Positions 63,804-64,000 of a DNA stretch of 64,000 nt are shown here, one piece after another. The notes under the pieces are model-generated. The model was not told where the DNA came from. It saw only the letters and a list, made by a program, of their open reading frames with translations, and ran no database searches. Every line of letters begins with the position of its first letter. Position 1 is the stretch's first letter. The position numbers were made by a program, and so were the translations under genes. Origin of the DNA: Clostridioides difficile CD160 (GTDB lineage: Bacteria > Bacillota > Clostridia > Peptostreptococcales > Peptostreptococcaceae); the NCBI RefSeq assembly GCF_000449425.2, contig NZ_AVHW01000086.1:144706-208705 (forward strand), given 5' to 3'.

Positions 63804-64000
63804 TCTTTACACCTCCCTCAAAACTCCCGCTAACATAATTCTACAACATGTGAATTTTTTAGTCAAACAATTTATGAAAAAAATGTGAATTTTTGTATTT
63901 TTTGTTAATTTTCTAATTTTTATACTATATTAAAAGTTAGATTTAGAAATATACTTTTCTAAATATTTTACTTTTTTTATATATTTAATTACAATAATAT

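Noticed and set aside
63804..64000. Start of another gene at the window end
   Set aside because: Only AT-rich upstream sequence of the BlaI-type gene is seen; no frame with a ribosome site.

Overview
The window is very AT-rich, low-GC clostridial DNA. Glycine reductase (grdX-trxB-trxA-grdE-grdA-grdB-grdC-grdD), the succinate to 4-hydroxybutyrate/crotonyl-CoA operon (cat1, sucD, abfD, cat2, 4hbD) and the indolepyruvate oxidoreductase/butyrate kinase operon together point strongly to Clostridioides difficile or a very close relative (recognised from memory, not by a search). No rRNA, tRNA, CRISPR array, prophage or intact insertion sequence was seen.

Layout. 0.6-2.1 kb: guaB (IMP dehydrogenase). 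2.2-4.4 kb: a TelA/XpaC pair. 4.7-13.7 kb: succinate reduction operon on the minus strand with a divergent LysR gene (14.1-15.0 kb) and repeated Rex-like operator sequences between them. 15.1-18.0 kb: a small membrane protein, a frameshifted M24 peptidase and an FMN reductase-like protein. 18.3-20.5 kb: an arsenic/metalloid cluster (arsR, permease, thioredoxin-like protein, arsC) with three copies of an inverted-repeat operator. 21.0-29.5 kb: the glycine reductase operon, headed by a glycine riboswitch with an intrinsic terminator; grdA and grdB each contain an in-frame UGA read as selenocysteine. 29.8-32.8 kb: PepF-type oligopeptidase and a Cof-type phosphatase. 33.0-39.3 kb: a nine-gene minus-strand cluster with four further in-frame UGA codons in conserved contexts. 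39.6-42.6 kb: nadA-nadB-nadC. 43.0-48.1 kb: CstA-type transporter, small Cys-rich proteins, AI-2E-type transporter, Nudix hydrolase and YczE-type membrane protein. 48.3-53.1 kb: aminotransferase-iorA-iorB-buk, preceded by a sigma-54 promoter, with its probable PrpR-type activator and two TPR-GGDEF genes just upstream (53.4-59.1 kb). 59.3-63.8 kb: small unknown genes, an FMN-dependent hydroxyacid oxidase, a peptidoglycan-binding secreted protein and a BlaR1/BlaI-type pair.

The outstanding system is the selenoprotein-rich cluster at 32971-39313. Simple ORF calling breaks it into truncated pieces, because UGA occurs inside a thioredoxin-like protein (UxxC), a membrane-anchored substrate-binding protein (CU), an ABC permease and a MerB-like lyase. 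In the lyase, Sec162 falls at the place of the second catalytic Cys of MerB (Cys159), while Cys99 and Asp102 match MerB Cys96 and Asp99. With an ABC importer (one Cys-rich lipoprotein, one Sec protein, permease, ATPase), a DUF318/ArsP-type efflux permease, a DsrE-like protein and a small protein ending Cys-Cys-COOH, the set looks like uptake, C-metal bond cleavage and export of an organometal or organometalloid. I recall such loci being named SAO (selenocysteine-assisted organometal) with genes saoA, B, C, D, E, L, P and T; the substrate has not, to my knowledge, been shown.

The genes fit an amino-acid fermenting anaerobe: glycine reduction, succinate reduction and oxidative decarboxylation of aromatic or branched 2-oxo acids feed acetyl phosphate, butyrate-type kinases and redox balance. 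Selenium metabolism links the glycine reductase and the organometal cluster.
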